This document shows positions 1-11,939 of a DNA stretch of 64,000 nucleotides, one piece after another; within the stretch, counting starts at the first letter, position 1; each line of letters begins with the position of its first letter. The notes beneath the pieces were generated by a model. It had not been told where the DNA came from and ran no database searches. It saw nothing but the letters and a program-made list of their open reading frames with translations. Location of the stretch: the NCBI GenBank assembly GCA_026745465.1, contig JACYXH010000826.1, forward strand, positions 2,733,292 through 2,797,291. The letters are read 5' to 3'. Made by a program: the position numbers and the translations under genes. Source of the stretch: Lota lota. Its lineage: Eukaryota > Chordata > Actinopteri > Gadiformes > Lotidae.

Positions 1-1376
1 GAAAAGAGGTATATAGGGTGGGGACAACGAGAAAAGGAGGAGAGTGCGTGAGTGAGTGCATATGTGGGAGATGGAGAAAGAGATGGGAGGGGGCGTGCGG
101 GGGTCTCTGGTACTTGGCAGTCTCTGGGTATCTCAGGTTTTCTCCGGCCGGGAAGGCGGTCGATATTTAATTGTTATTGCTAGCATGGAACGCACGGAAG
201 CGGGGCCTGTACGAAAATTTCTCATTTATTTGGTATTCTTGTTTTCGCTCCTTCCCTCCCTCCCTTTCTTTGTTGTACATTGGGGGAGAGTTGGAGGAAA
301 GAGGGATTTGCCTCGCTTTGGGGGTAAATGAAGAAGGGATGAGAGTGAGATATAGGGATGAAATCTGCAATCACTGCTTCTCTCATCTTCCAACTTGGTG
401 TTTTTTTTTTTGTTCCTGTGACAAATAATGTTCACCCTCTGCACCCCAACCCCCCACAACAACTCCAAGGGCCGTCACCCAGCCTCACCCCCCCCCCCTC
501 ACTCCCCCCACACCCCTCCCCAAGCCCCCCATCTGTCCGAAATGAACAATCCGTCATTTTCATCAAACGTCCAACCAAATATTATCTACACTCCATTCTC
601 AGAGATCGAATCTTATTTAGGGCGACGCGATTCGCCATGTTTTTAAATTTCATTCCTCGATGAACTTTATTTTCTCCGACTTTGGACAAAATTATAACCC
701 GATCGATCCGCTATCTGGACACCGTCTACATATATTTTCCGAAGCCCGCGTCGCAGTCAGCGGGTCAATTTTCAGTTTCACGGCCACAGGAACAAGTGCA
801 GAACACGCTGTTGTGTAGTGGTGCAGTTGATAGAAACTTAAATGCAACTGAGGTGGAGGTGGTGCGCACGAGCTTCTATCTTCCCGCCTTCCTTCTTTCT
901 CCTGTTCTCTCGAACCCCCGCGCGCGGACCTTTCTTCCATGATCAATTCCTCTCGCACGCGGTAGCCCGTACGCCTGCTCACTTTTCTCTGAGGCAGGGA
1001 GAGAGGTTATTTCTTTAATTTTACACTCTAACTATAAGTTTCGCGTTCCGGAACATTGACGACTTCAATTCTTATTTTATTTTTTTCGTGGACGGCGTAT
1101 GATCCTCTTTGGTGAACTTTTGTGTTGCTCCACGCAGGACAACTTTTTCCTCGCAATATTTCCGCACACTCCATTGGTTTCATCTTCTTCTTATTTTCTT
1201 CTTTTTTTTCTTTTCTTTTAAACAGCATTCAAACAGCAGTGTAATCTATTGAAAGTCGTGCTGCTGAATGAAAGAGCTTGTGCTCTAAATTGTCCAAAAC
1301 GGTCAGTTCGTTACGCACAACACCAGGACTCCGGCAACTCAGTTGGGACATATTTGGCAAGTCAATGAAGGCGAAG
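1..1376 (+). other. Left edge; possible non-coding exon ending at a strong donor (1376)
   Basis: No protein gene was recognised. The first 600 bases are low-complexity (purine-rich, then C-rich at 440-535). From about 600 to 1376 the sequence is complex with scattered CpG. It ends TCAATGAAGGCGAAG|GTAAGCG, a near-perfect splice donor at 1377. If used, this would be a leader exon of the downstream ETS gene or of an unseen gene. The ATG at 1365 is then an upstream start codon. No TATA box or initiator stands out. Exon status is inference from the donor alone. Confidence 0.2.
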
Positions 1377-3040
1377 GTAAGCGTCCCACTCGTTTCATCT
1401 GATATGTCGTTGTTTAGCTAACAAGGAATGTGCGGGGAAAACTGTTCAAACGACAATCTAAGGAATATAATGTGTCGTGCGCGGACAAGGGAAGACACTT
1501 GTGTAGCTATAGTTCTACTTAAATTAATTGACGCCATATGTGAACGTTAACGTTCATACGTATAGGCTAACTTAATATACTATCAATAGAGCTAAACAAA
1601 TAGATCGACAGGATTACATTATCATGTTGGTAAAATAGTTGCTATATTAAGGCGTGGCGTCACAAGCCAGTTGAAAAGTGAGTGGTCACAAAAAAACTAC
1701 AGAGCTAAGTTTCATCTTCAACAACAACTGCGGAGTAGGCTTCTTGGATGCATGGCTTATTAGAATCAGACAGTGAATTCATATATAAGGAAAGATATAG
1801 GCATACAACGAGGGCAGTGTCTAACTATCCATATGCATACATGGTTTGATGATTCAGTTACAAGTAGGCCTATACTTATAAAGTAACGCAATAGCCTGCT
1901 AGTAACAATAACAATACTAATAGCCTACCAATAATAATTATTATTATTATTATTCAACACATAGCTTGTAGAATTGGTGTTTTGGGCCTAAACTAGATAA
2001 TCAGTTTTTTGTAAATTGATTATGGATCACATCCATTGACATCAGTGACATCTACATGGACGTCACTGTTTCCTAAACCCAGGTACCAAGGAGACTATAT
2101 TGGAAGGTAGACCGGAGCTTTGGGGAATCATCCCATGTCATCTTGTCTCTACAGCCTGGGGTGCCATCCATTTTGTTTGCACAAACAAACATAGCAGACT
2201 CTTACCTTGGATGCCATGCTACTGTCTAATGGTGGAATGATTTGGAAATCGCATATGTTTGGGTTTTACACACAGTATCTTTAGTTTATCTTACTGATTT
2301 CTGAAAGTCAATGTACACCAGTGTATTAAGCAAACTCTCACTCTCTCTCACACACACACACGCACACACACGCATTCACATGCATGCAGACACGCATACA
2401 CACACGTAATGCAATGATAGTATGGATGTTCTCTCATTGCATATAGTGTACATTTCATTTTAAACTCTTTTAAGTCTTTATACTGAAAATATGACATTTA
2501 GTGCAAATTGTTTCGCCATTTGTAACATGACCTTTGACATTTTATAAGGCTAAATCCACACAATGGACTTTTTTTTAAGTCAACAATCAATTGAGCGTTA
2601 TGTTTACTTACACCTGTGGCTGATTGGAGTGCAGCTGGAATCATGGAGAAGCTCTTGGACCGTTGAGGGTATTGACAATTCAGTTTTCTCCAGGTCACAA
2701 AGGTCTGATATCTTGGCTTTCAGTGGTCACCCTACGTTTACTCAGGATGTACCAAGACAAGTGTCCCTTCCCCGGGTCAGTAGCGGGACTTCCATACAAT
2801 TCAGTGGGCTCCTGTTCTGAAAGGATCAGGTCCAATGCATAGCATTGATTTCTCTAGCAGGATACCAGGGCTAGGAGAGAGAAGAGAAGATCCCTAACTA
2901 AGACACTTGGGACACTTTTCTTTTGATGTTCATGTTTTAAATGGTTCACTACGAGCCATGCTGACTAGGTCTCAAGCGAGAATGTCTTCTCTAACACGTG
3001 AGCTCTAGGACCAGTATCTATTTCAGACGGAGAGTCTCCT
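1377..3040. other. Non-coding AT-rich stretch
   Basis: No gene is visible. It is AT-rich sequence with a (TAT)n tract near 1936-1953, a short CA-rich part at 2345-2405, and the palindrome TAGGCCTA at 1865-1872. Short ORFs here lack any recognisable protein signature. Confidence 0.5.
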
Positions 3041-3330
3041 CCATTGATTAAGCATTACCACAACTGCCTCCGGACGCCCCCATTGGCTTGTTACGACGAC
3101 GGTGGCTCTATCTCGGAGGTATTCAAACGCTCGCTAAGCAGGAGCGCCAATATTTATAGGGGCTTTAACGGGTTCATTAATGTCAGCGGGGGATTGCTGG
3201 GCGGCGGGGGGGATAAAACGCCCATAAAGGACTGGCTGGAGTTAGTCCCTCATGGGTTGATATGGTGACATCGTACGTACAGTCAATGGGTCGAATCATT
3301 GCTCATTGGTTTTACAGCTCTGCCGACATT
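3040..3330. promoter_or_regulatory. Candidate conserved non-coding element
   Basis: High-complexity, balanced sequence without simple repeats, with CpGs and regulatory-looking words: TATTTATAGG, TCATTAATG, GGATAAAACGCCC and TGATTAAGC. It stands out from the repeats around it. Whether it is conserved was not tested. Confidence 0.25.
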
Positions 3331-3416
3331 TATGACACCAGTTGAGGCGGCTTAAGCAGAATTATCAGTCACAGTTTGTAAAATGGCCGTCCCCAGGGAG
3401 GGCCAGTGGAGGCCAC

Positions 3417-3571
3417 ACTCCGAGGGCTGTACTACCCACACTGTTGCACTCCGAGGGCTGTACTACCCACACTGTTGCACTCCGAGGGCTGTACTACCCA
3501 CACTGTTGCACTCCGAGGGCTGAACTACCCACACTGTTGCACTCCGAGGGCTGTACTACCCACACTGTTGC
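3417..3571 (+). repeat. Minisatellite, 5 units of 31 bp
   Basis: Exact head-to-tail units start at 3417, 3448, 3479, 3510 and 3541, each beginning ACTCCGAGGGCTGTACTACC. The only difference seen is T to A in unit 4 (GCTGAACTACC). Since 31 is not a multiple of 3, the same peptide pieces appear in all three frames. It is not coding. Confidence 0.95.
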
Positions 3572-3574
3572 ACG

Positions 3575-6100
3575 AAGGAAGTATCTCATTTCACTTTTCC
3601 CAAATTCCTTGATCCCCATATAGACGCTGTCAGTATAGCAAACTAAATAGTATCTAAATCAACGTTGAAGTCGAATGGCAATCATTACATTTTTTGTCAT
3701 CCTTCATCTCCGAAGAGGCTGGTATTGCCGTTGTGTCCGGCCTGTCGGTTGTTACAAAGCATCATAGTTAATTCAGTTGTACATTTGTGATATGATGTGT
3801 TTATTTCCCTAAAATATATGCAACATTGAATTTATGAAAATAGACACTCGACCGAAATGGCTGACACCCAAAATAATCATTTGTGATCCATTTCTGACCC
3901 TGATGTTTTCTGATTTGTCCTCAATGAATGTTTACATATTCAGATCCAGCTCTGCGATTGCATAAAGCATTGGTTTGGTTAGAATTAAACTCTGCACTCC
4001 TCATGGACGTGAGCTATTTTATCGCTTTGGTTTTTGCACTTTTCATTACCTTTGTGTTATTAATATTTGCCCCCAGAGCATTCTGTGAAACAATAACAAT
4101 TTTCTCTACCCCCGCCCTCCCCTTACTTCCTTAATCTACTCATCATATTCCCTTCAGGCCCGATCAAGTTCAGTTTGAACTGTGTCTCTTACTTAATTAT
4201 CTACTTTACCTCAATCTGTTTTACCCTGCTATACCATCCCATAATTTCATACACCCCCTAAATCAGACGATGATTCTCGTCAAGCCTGTCCTCTGTTTTG
4301 GAGTCACTGAACCCGCACCCTCCACTCGAACATCCCCCCAATCTCCCCCGCTTTTCTCCCACTTAACCCCATATTTCACAGCTGAACTGTGGCTAATTTC
4401 CAACTAGTCCCGCGAACAGCATTCTCTCTACCCCCAGCACATGCTTAATTACCCACAATTAAAGCCCACCGCTAACGAGAAAATTGCTCCGTTATGAGAT
4501 GACTTCAAAAGGAAGAGAGAGCAAAGTAGAATGGTTGAAAGGGAAAGTTAGTTGGGGGGGATGGGGGTGGGGGGGAGTCAGGGCCTCCGGGCTCCCGGGG
4601 AAGGAGCTGCTCTGTCAAATGTACCCCTCAGGATGCCTTGGAAAGAGGCAGTAAGCCGATATCCTTCCGGCTATCCCCACAGCTGTAGACAATGATATTC
4701 AGCATCTAGACGCCAGCGTCGGCTTGGAGCTCGCACTCGTGTTCATCTTAGTAATGAAGTGGAAGATGGGTTAAGCTTATTGGGATGGTGGAAATTACAT
4801 TTGTTTAGTCTTTTCAGACACAAAATGATGCACTGTTATTGATCAGATATGTTAATAATGCCACAGGTATGACAGTAGATTTGCTGACTTGACTAAACCT
4901 ACACCATATTGACTATAGTTTTGCTATAAAATCTTAAAAATAAGAGGTTTGTTCAAATTGTATCAGCTTTAAGGGATGAAAGAACATTAAGTCCGAATTT
5001 CTCTCATCCATGTATTATATCTTGATGGCACGCATCAATGTGTTACAGGCAGTCTGTTATTTTTCAAATGAATACAAACAAGACGATATGCTATATTTTA
5101 ATACTTGCTTCAAAATTACAATAACCTTTCGCAGGATTCTCTTGCCTTAGCGCCCTCAGTTGTTTACAAGGTGAGCGATGCAATGTTAGAATTGCAAAAC
5201 ATTTCTCGCTGTACCTTCCCAGCATGCCCAGTAGGCTAACTTGACAGGTTTGAGCAACCACAGGTTCGAGCAACCACAGCTGTGTGTTTACTTACTGTTA
5301 TTTAATGTTGTTATTATTATTATATATGTTTAATTTTACCTCAGCTTGACCGCTGCTATAGACAACAAAACAAAACCATTCTGATATGTCCTCAAGCACA
5401 TTCTGTTTATCTTCAGGTTGAGTTTATGTAATTGTTTATTTCAATGAAGTATGCTTGTCCAATGCTTATCTTAATAACACCCTTTCATATACAAAGCTTT
5501 GCTTAGCGTTTCTGGCCAAACCAGAAATATTCCTGTTTTTAATAGAATATTTAAAGATTTAGAATTGGAATTACCCAGCAGCATGAATATTGCAAATAGC
5601 CTACATGATGATTTTCAACAATAATTTCCTTCTCTCAAATTATACTCACCATTTGCTTTCTAAGATCAGCCAGCTGAATTGAGAGACCACCAAGAACACA
5701 GTAGGTACCTGGCAGCCCAGTAAATCCTACAACAGTCCCTATACCTTGTTACAGGGATGAGACAAACCCTACACAGCAACCCTCCACCCTCCACCTCTCT
5801 CCCCCACCACCACTACCCTGAATCCAATCTAAGAGCCAGCGATATGAAACAAATAAACACTAATTCCGATTTTTTTAAGACCAGTTTACAACACCAGACG
5901 CAGTGTTACGGAGGCACAAAGAGGAACAAAAGGGGGACCATATAGCACAGGGATAATTGTACCAGTGGTAGTAATAAGTGCAGTGGCTACAGTGATAACA
6001 ATTAGATTTGATTTCATTTGAGAATGCCTCCACAGCTGCTCCCCTTTCACCCCCTTAACCCCCTCCTTCCCATCGCACCCCCACCCACCACCTACCACCC
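3575..6100. other. Non-coding stretch without recognised genes
   Basis: No gene recognised. It contains a G-rich quadruplex-type motif at 4554-4583, pyrimidine-rich sequence at 4100-4450 and 5760-5820, and AT-rich unique sequence elsewhere. Small ORFs in it show no family signature. Confidence 0.5.
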
Positions 6101-6156
6101 CACCACCTCCAGCCCCAAGCCTTTCTCTCTCCTCTCCCCCTAGATTAAAGTGGGTG
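6101..6156 (+). repeat. Dispersed direct repeat, copy 1
   Basis: A 56-bp segment beginning CACCACCTCCAGCCCCAAGC and ending AAAGTGGGTG recurs almost exactly at 8301-8353 in the same orientation, differing by small indels in the CT-rich middle and one T/C change. Confidence 0.85.
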
Positions 6157-6365
6157 TGTTAATTCCGTGGTGTAGCGATCGAACTGCTCTGGCAACAATG
6201 GGAAATGGGCTATTGATCAGAACAGCTCAGATTAAGACTAGGTAGTGGAGCTCTTTCTTGCTCTCTTTTCCTCTCCTTTTCTCCCCATTTCCCACTTTCT
6301 TCCTCTCTCCCTCTGTCTCCTCTCTCTCTGTCCTGCTTGTGTCATCTCCTTCCAGGGTATTTCTC

Positions 6366-6461
6366 CTCTCACGCACGCACACATGCACACACGCACATGC
6401 GGGCACACATGCATGCACGCAGACACACCTACACGCACACAGACACATGCACAAGCAACGG

Positions 6462-6500
<39 letters not shown>

Positions 6501-6625
6501 GCAAACAGTCACATACACACACATACACACACATGCACAAAGACATACACACATGGATGCAGACACACAGTCACATACCCACATATACAGAATCATATAC
6601 GCACGCACACACACACATGAACACA
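6366..6625 (+). repeat. CA-rich microsatellite region
   Basis: Mixed CA/CACG/CATA sequence with a pure (CA)n core at about 6465-6499. Cys/Val and His/Thr ORFs on both strands are repeat artefacts. Confidence 0.95.
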
Positions 6626-6839
6626 TATAAAGGTATATCTATATGAAAAAGAGGAACTGAGAGATGAGGACATCGATTTGTAGCAGTCCTTTTCATTCAT
6701 TTTTGCCCATCTGCTGTTTATTCATCTCAATAGGAAGTATATATTTTCTCTATAACTCTGCTTGCACACAGTAATCCTGAGCCACACGGTGAAAACCGAT
6801 CACTACATCGTACACATGATCCATTCTCCTACTGCCGGT

Positions 6840-7110
6840 ACCACAGTCTGACACTCATTCACAGCAGAGCGCATGCAAATCAATCACACCCCACAGCCTT
6901 CGGTCACGCCACAATTAAAACGTGTCCTATCAAAACGACTTCGCCAACGGTGCGCCTTAAAATTAGCTGTCATGAGCTCGGCCCCCTGGTCGGAACGCAT
7001 TGGATTTGCATCGAATAGACATAATACATTCCAAATGTGAGCGGACAGCAAATCCATCCGGTGAAAAGTGAGCCGAGAATCCCCTACTCTACTTATATTA
7101 ATTACCTCCA
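6840..7110. promoter_or_regulatory. Candidate enhancer-like element with paired octamer motifs
   Basis: Complex, non-repetitive 270 bp with two perfect octamer (POU-type) words in opposite orientation: ATGCAAAT at 6873-6880 and ATTTGCAT at 7004-7011. It also contains AAAATTAGC, a TATTAATTACC stretch and several CpGs. Enhancer status is inferred from motif density and low repetitiveness. Confidence 0.3.
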
Positions 7111-7282
7111 TCAATGAGGGGGGAAGCTATAGGTCAGCTATCCATCGTCTCTCCGCTGTTCTCCACTCCGTCACACACCTCTGAGGCACTGGGAGGCACG
7201 GCCGTGGCACAGTCCCTTATCACGCTGTCACTGGGACGCAATGGAGATCAGCCGGTGGAATCAGTGGGTGAATTCAGATGTC

Positions 7283-7344
7283 TTCTAAATTCTCAATTCT
7301 AAATTCCAGTACCTTCACGGAATTTTAGAATTCAGAATTTAGAA
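7283..7344. repeat. Long near-perfect hairpin, 25/26-nt arms with 11-nt loop
   Basis: The left arm 7283-7307 and right arm 7319-7344 are reverse complements apart from one mismatch and one extra A. The arms are built from AATTCTAAATTC words. The loop is 7308-7318. Confidence 0.9.
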
Positions 7345-7395
7345 TTAAGATCAAACGGCATCTATTCATATGGTTGAGTTTCCGTAACATGTACA

Positions 7396-7457
7396 AACAA
7401 ACACACAATTGCACACATACTAGAGGGCATGTTGTGAATATACAGTATTAATACAAG

Positions 7458-7496
<39 letters not shown>

Positions 7497-7757
7497 GCAG
7501 ACATACTTATTTACTCACAGAATACTGTCATACATGTGTGTGTATGCACACACACACAACATATGCCGCTGTATGCACATACACACATCATTGGTCACAT
7601 CAATATGTCTCTGACCCTCTGAGACTGGGAGTATTGGCAAAGCTTTCATCTGCTGTGTGTGTGAGTGTCTGATATTCCCAGCTACTGACACACATACACA
7701 CACATATAAGCATACACAACCCTCCCTGAACTAACACACATACATGCATTTACGCAT

Positions 7758-7809
<52 letters not shown>

Positions 7810-7985
7810 GGACACACAAACACACTAGTAAATGCACTTACATTAATACATACACGCTCACTAACCCACACACCCACACTAATATATACCTACTCATGAG
7901 AAAATAGAAACACATGCTCACAAGCTCGCACGCACACACACACTCACGTATACACACACATACACACGTAATAATACTTATACAT
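7396..7985 (+). repeat. CA-rich microsatellite region
   Basis: Two pure (CA)n cores at about 7460-7494 and 7759-7808, within CA/CATA-rich sequence and a TG-bearing middle part (7530-7700). Confidence 0.95.
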
Positions 7986-8300
7986 ATATGTCACATGACT
8001 AAAGATGACAGTTGAGGGCTTTACGGTGGTCGTGTAGGGATGTGATTGCAGAGCACTACGGCAGCAGAACAAACCTCTGGGCCGCTGGAGAGTTTATTAG
8101 GCACCATTAAGCCGTGTCACGAGCAAACACTAGAGGGCGATAAGAAGGAGTTGATGTATTTGATCGAGGGACTGCCTGCGCGTTTGTTGTGTATGCAAGA
8201 AATCACATTGGTGATTTTGCTGTTGGGTATCGCGGCCAAGGCTGACGCTCACGAAGAATTGAAGTCACGAAGAAGTCCTAAATCAGGGATACCACCAACC

Positions 8301-8353
8301 CACCACCTCCAGCCCCAAAGCCTTTCTCCTCTCCCCCTAGATCAAAGTGGGTG
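8301..8353 (+). repeat. Dispersed direct repeat, copy 2
   Basis: Second copy of the 6101-6156 segment, 2.2 kb away. It has CAAAGCC for CAAGCC, a shorter CT stretch, and GATCAAAG for GATTAAAG. Confidence 0.85.
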
Positions 8354-8361
8354 GGTTTCCA

Positions 8362-8462
8362 GATAGTGTGTTTTCTGTTATCAAATTAAGGTATATGAAG
8401 TAGTGTGATTTCTGGTACCATATTAAAGTGTATGAAGTAGTGTGATTTCTGGTATCATATTT
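8362..8462 (+). repeat. Degenerate 37-bp tandem repeat (about 2.6 units)
   Basis: TATGAAGTAGTGTGATTTCT starts at 8394 and again at 8431. A diverged earlier part (AGTGTGTTTTCTGTTATC) precedes the first unit. Confidence 0.8.
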
Positions 8463-8589
8463 TCTGACAGTGACCTCTTGAACAAAACTTTATCCACGCC
8501 TATAAACATACTTGTGTTTTCTGCATCTTGCGATTTCTCTGCTGTGTTACAAATCACCGAAACCATTTTTGGTCTTGATACGATTTCTG

Positions 8590-8592
<3 letters not shown>

Positions 8593-8636
<44 letters not shown>

Positions 8637-8690
8637 GTGTGTGTGTGTGTGTGTGCGTGCGTGCGTGCGCGCGCGTGCGTCAGTGTATGT
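8593..8690 (+). repeat. (TG)n microsatellite ending in CG-rich steps
   Basis: Nearly pure TG followed by GCGTGCGTGCGCGCGCG, an alternating purine-pyrimidine run that could adopt Z-DNA. Confidence 0.95.
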
Positions 8691-8754
8691 GCGTATTGCT
8701 CCTCATCTCATCTAATTCCATCTCACACTCTTCTCATTCTTCTCTGCACTCCAC

Positions 8755-9240
8755 TGACTTCTATAGGTTTACCTAATTGATAATTAAGAGGCTGATTGGG
8801 GATCAATTAAGTCATCCAAGTTTGTTAAGGGCCAGAGTCAATGATGATGCTTTGAGAGCCAGGGCACGCTCTAGCGGGAGCGGGTGCTTTCATTTGGCGT
8901 AAAATACATGTTTTGTATTTATCTCAATCTTGAGAGAACTGTGACAGCGTTTGGCCTATCAGTAGGCTATTGTGCCATTTCCTACAGACAGTGTTTCATT
9001 GAAGAACAATCACTGGCTTGATTGGATTGGAGAAGATTTTACACAAAATTGAAATTGGAGGAATCCCCGTTCGAATCTGTTTTTATGCGTTGCCTACCGT
9101 AGTCATATTTGAAATGCGCGTGTAACAGAAACATAGCGTGGTTGATATTTTGAGTTAGGCTACTATTTTTATTCGTCGAGGAACGGGCCAACACTTCATG
9201 ACTGTGTCGGCAAGAATTCAGGACTGAGGCAGAGAGTGGC
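8755..9240. promoter_or_regulatory. Candidate regulatory stretch with clustered TAAT sites
   Basis: The complex sequence includes CTAATTGATAATTAAGAG, GATCAATTAAGTCATCC and AATGATGATGC at 8773-8850. These are clustered homeodomain-type cores. No coding signal. Conservation is untested. Confidence 0.25.
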
Positions 9241-9360
9241 TTATTCTGTGGCGGCGTGAATAGAAGAGGAGGGAAAGGGGGTGTGTGTTTGTGTGAGGGG
9301 AAAAACGCACACACTCAATCAAACTGCTCGCACACACCCACTTACGCGCGCAATCTGGGA

Positions 9361-9363
9361 CAC

Positions 9364-9441
<78 letters not shown>
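9361..9441 (+). repeat. (CA)n microsatellite
   Basis: An almost uninterrupted (AC)n tract of about 80 bp directly upstream of the GC-rich candidate leader exon. Confidence 0.97.
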
Positions 9442-9445
<4 letters not shown>

Positions 9446-9801
9446 CTCATATACGAGACACAGGAGCGGAAACGGGTCGAATCCTACTTCAAATTCTCTT
9501 TCCTCTCGGCTTGTCGACCGGGGAAAACAAACCGACCCGAGGCACAGCGAATGGGGATTTACTAATTAACTACTTACACACAGAGGAGAGAGATGCACAC
9601 GTCCTCCGCTCCCGCCCTCCCTCTCCTCGCCCACCTCGGTGGAGGTTGTTAGTAGCTCTGCTCTCTCCGGTCCCTTCGCTCGGTGCACTCCTGGAACCGG
9701 CGCCGCTGACAGCGACAGCGCGTGGATAGACTAGTCACTCAACAGAACAAACTTTGCACAGAAGAAGTGGTTTGTAACCTTTAGCGGCATTGTCGTCATC
9801 G
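9442..9801 (+). promoter_or_regulatory. Candidate promoter and non-coding first exon ending at donor 9801
   Basis: GC-rich, CpG-containing sequence (GAACCGGCGCCGCTGACAGC and neighbours) runs into a stretch ending TCGTCATCG|GTAAGCG, a consensus donor. There is no ATG in the last 200 bases before the donor, which suits a 5'-UTR exon. Joined to the acceptor at 39373 it would supply the missing erfl3 leader. Promoter and linkage are inferred; transcripts are needed. The 1376 and 13276 donors are rivals or additional exons. Confidence 0.35.
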
Positions 9802-11190
9802 GTAAGCGATTTATCCTAATATATATCACTATTTCTTTTATCGGTAGCCTATTGTTTTGTCATTTTGCTTTGGCATGAATTGCATTTTGTAGTCTAAAAT
9901 ATGTTTTTGAATTATGCTGTTTGTCTTTCTCCCTTGTATTGTAATTGTATTTTAATTTACCACAAATATTTGTTTATTAGGCTCATCATTCTGAAATTCG
10001 GGATACATTAAATTAGGCCTACAATTGTTTTATATTTAATTGAATTGAATTTTACTAAATATTTAAATTAACGCACCGTATGGTTTTATTAGAACTTCCC
10101 TATGAAACCTTTCTTGTGTTTTAAAATACGTTGTTTTGTAAAGACGGTTTTTTTTTAAACACAGTTTGATTTATTTTTTTAGACAGTGTAGATGTTCTGT
10201 CTCGCGGGGCGAGCAGGCCTAGGCTACTATTTGGCGCGCTAACTGGCCCGCATTAGCCTTCACGTGTCTCTATTTGTTAACGCTGCACGTTCAGCCATCA
10301 CCTCCACGCCACCTTATCAATCAGTCAATTAAACAGTCGCTCACACGGCGCGCGAGACGTCTACCTAAACCCGTGTCGCCCCCTCCGTTTATCTTCAGTA
10401 TCTCCTGCGCTGTCTGTGTGAACTAACCCTGTTTAATCTACCCTCACGCAGTGTGTGTACATGTTTTGACTCGGATGCATTTGTCTTTGTGTCACAATGT
10501 TACGTGCTGTAGTTGGCTTACATGTAAATGCAGCCAATCGCACGCCCGGCGCACAGAAGGTTCATATTCATTGTTAGAAGGTCTTGTTATGCCTATTGCT
10601 GAAAAATAGGACGTTGTTATGTTAAGCAAACCCATTTTCTGTTTTACTTTTAAGTTAGAAAAATTATAGACTCTCGCATGGGGAAACCAAAGTTTGTGTT
10701 TTTAATCACCAAAAATAAGATTGCCTCGTCCTCACGCGTACGCTAAAAGTTAAGTTGGATTCGCTTTGGCTCTTGTGTTGTTTGCGAGTGATATCTGATC
10801 GCCGAGTTTCTCCCAAAAGCATCATTTTGGTAGGGATCAACATTATAAGAATATTTCGGAATAATCTCTATCAGACTTGGGCAGTTTACTCGTAGTTTGT
10901 TCCTCTTCCTCCTTTATGGGGGACTGGTGGGGTAATGGGGAGGGGGTATGGGGGGTGTTTACCCTCGTGCAACTTTGTTGCATATTTATGTGCACCGTGG
11001 GTGTGCTCCATCAATTATTTGTGCCAGCATATTTCCAGATAAAAAGTGTTTGTAAATCAATAGATGTATGTAACTATTCCAGATTAAGAAATCTATCAAT
11101 ATATCCACCTATCCCCACAGAATGTTGTTTTTCTCTCGTCAATTATTTACACCTAACTTCGCAAAACATGACCCTGCGTTATCACCAAAG
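9802..11190. other. Non-coding stretch with a CpG-rich island
   Basis: AT-rich at 9802-10195, then a CpG-rich part at about 10197-10400 (GCGGGGCGAGC, GGCGCGCTAAC, ACACGGCGCGCGAGACG). This could be a promoter-associated island just 3' of the candidate exon. No gene was recognised from 10400 to 11190. Confidence 0.4.
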
Positions 11191-11196
11191 TTTTGA

Positions 11197-11197
11197 A

Positions 11198-11230
<33 letters not shown>

Positions 11231-11293
11231 CGGGCGGGCGCTGAAGCGTGTGTGTGTGTGTGGTGGGGGGGGGGGGGGGGGGGGGGGGGGGGG
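11197..11293 (+). repeat. Compound (GT)n-(CG)n-(GT)n-Gn tract
   Basis: GT repeats, then GCGCGCGCG and a GGGCGGGCG step, GT repeats again, then about 30 nearly pure G. It is able to form Z-DNA and G-quadruplex structures. Confidence 0.95.
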
Positions 11294-11775
11294 TGGGCCC
11301 ATGCGTGTTAAGGATTCTTTCGATTTTTTTGTAAGTAGTATTATTAAGAATTCATAATGTTGTTGACATATAAAAACTGATAGTCTCCATTTTTTACAGA
11401 ATCATATATTATATTGCCCATTTCTTATGTAGGCCTACACAGTTCAACATGTGAAGGATCATCCACTGTGCTGGAAACTTGCTTTGCTGAACAAATCTAA
11501 AGTGTTTACCCATAGGACTGGTCATCTACAAACTCAATCTATGAATGCGAATACTTCCGTTGTCGTTGATGCCGTTTGTCGGATCCTCGGTATTTAATGC
11601 CATTTGGGGTTTCCGCTTACACCCTACTAAGTTCAAGTTCACCTCTCGAACGAGGTTAACCTGCCAATTAAAATTGGTTAAAATCAGGTTTTAACGGAAT
11701 TTTAAGACGCGCTACACTTTTCGCAGGTAATGATCAAATCGTTCGTTTAAAAACTGGATAAGGGTCTTTGCAGTA

Positions 11776-11776
<1 letters not shown>

Positions 11777-11836
<60 letters not shown>
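11777..11836 (+). repeat. (TAA)n microsatellite
   Basis: Pure (ATA)n of about 60 bp. A related degenerate ATG/ATA tract follows at 11940-12030. Confidence 0.97.
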
Positions 11837-11837
<1 letters not shown>

Positions 11838-11939
11838 GCATTGTAATAATAATTTCGTTTTATTTTTAAACATTTTGAAGTCATCAATAATCCTGTAAGT
11901 TAATATTTTCGTTTGGAAAACATTTGGCAATCATTTGAC

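Noticed and set aside
1365..1376. An alternative coding first exon (MKAK) for the ETS protein, as in ERF/ETV3, which start with MK
   Set aside because: Its phase does not fit: spliced to 39956 or 39373 it leaves the ETS frame. Kept only as a possible uORF.
3417..3571. CRISPR-like array
   Set aside because: Units are contiguous with no unique spacers, and the DNA is eukaryotic. The same holds for 41923-42143 and 61085-61307.
6227..6646. Long Cys/Val and His/Thr ORFs over CA/TG repeats (also at 9218-9729, 19292-19969, 21042-21800, 25047-26003, 33041-33544, 61305-61875)
   Set aside because: Pure products of dinucleotide repeats; they appear in several frames on both strands and contain no domain.
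7283..7344. MicroRNA precursor
   Set aside because: The stem is too symmetrical, AT-rich and made of a repeated word; nothing supports a mature miRNA.
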